DNA from: Doris montereyensis
Taxonomy: Eukaryota > Mollusca > Gastropoda > Nudibranchia > Dorididae
Assembly (NCBI GenBank): GCA_037039925.1
Contig: JAXRKP010000079.1
Location: forward strand, 442,927 to 506,926
Reading direction: 5' to 3'
DNA: 64,000 nucleotides
This document shows, in pieces, positions 63,801-64,000 of this stretch. Below the pieces are notes generated by a model, which was not told where the DNA came from, searched no databases, and worked only from the letters and a program-made list of their open reading frames with translations. Position 1 is the stretch's first letter. Every line of letters starts with the position of its first letter. A program made the translations under genes and the position numbers.

Positions 63801-64000
63801 TACTTTTCTTCTTCTTCTTCTGTCTTTTGAGATCACTGGGAAGCATAGACCATCAACAAACAACCTCCAATTGCTTCTCTCTTGTGCCAGCCTCTCCATA
63901 GATTTCCCCATCTGCCCTGTCTTCTTCACCTCTCCCTCCAGTTCTCTTCTCCATGTAGCCCTTGGCCGACCCCTCAATCTTTTCAATTTCAACTTCAATT
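63801..64000 (-). mobile_element. RTE-type LINE 3' end, cut by the window edge
   Basis: On the minus strand the sequence encodes RLRGRPRATWRRELEGEVKK, MERLAQERSNWR and VDGLCF, the conserved RGRPxxTWxR...LAxxRxxWR C-terminus of many RTE-type elements. It ends with an (AGA)n-like tail at 63806-63821. The element continues beyond the right end of the window. Confidence 0.8.

Overview
This window is eukaryotic, AT-rich, gene-poor and very repeat-rich. The content (several clades of non-LTR retrotransposon, three tRNA-derived SINE families, long CT, AT, AAT and GT microsatellites, kilobase minisatellites, and one recognisable metazoan gene exon) suggests an invertebrate animal. A mollusc, perhaps a gastropod, is my guess from the repeat style and is an inference. 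I see no prokaryotic gene organisation, no CRISPR array and no convincing rRNA or functional tRNA gene.

The only host gene I recognise is on the plus strand at about 40900-41745: the 5' coding exon of a chondroitin sulfate synthase (CHSY family). It has a transmembrane anchor, the ADDD motif of the GT31 domain and a consensus GTAAGT donor. Reading it requires two single-base frame changes, so it is either a decaying copy or carries assembly indels. The rest of the gene was not found.

Layout. 0-7 kb: a SINE-A copy, a possible hAT-like MITE, and a 2.4-kb composite minisatellite of TTAACTAACA-type units. 7.7-9.3 kb: a 5'-truncated LINE (minus). 9.95-18.4 kb: five tandem copies of a ~1.6-kb cassette holding two exon-like, minus-strand coding relics; one copy carries a 1-kb LINE insertion and another a bare LINE tail. 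19-25 kb: a SINE-C copy, an AAT microsatellite between two LINE tails, and a 4-kb C-rich ~30-bp minisatellite. 25-36 kb: SINE-B, then five LINE fragments on the plus strand, including a nearly full-length one whose endonuclease region has expanded into a 40-bp x ~37 minisatellite. 37-42 kb: sparse sequence, SINE-B and the CHSY exon. 42-55 kb: extreme microsatellite density, SINE copies and four minisatellites. 55.5-58.8 kb: a nearly full-length RTE-type LINE (minus). 59-64 kb: a decayed DDE transposase, RTE fragments and a large GT repeat.

The most interesting pattern is that at least three minisatellites can be traced to an internal segment of an identifiable transposable element: a LINE endonuclease (29684-31170), the SINE-A body (54487-55265) and the SINE-C tail (50818-51828). 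Elsewhere, short units also appear as expansions inside older repeats (15601-15760, 62700-63238). This suggests a local process that turns transposon fragments into tandem arrays. All identifications are by eye from motifs; no database search was run.
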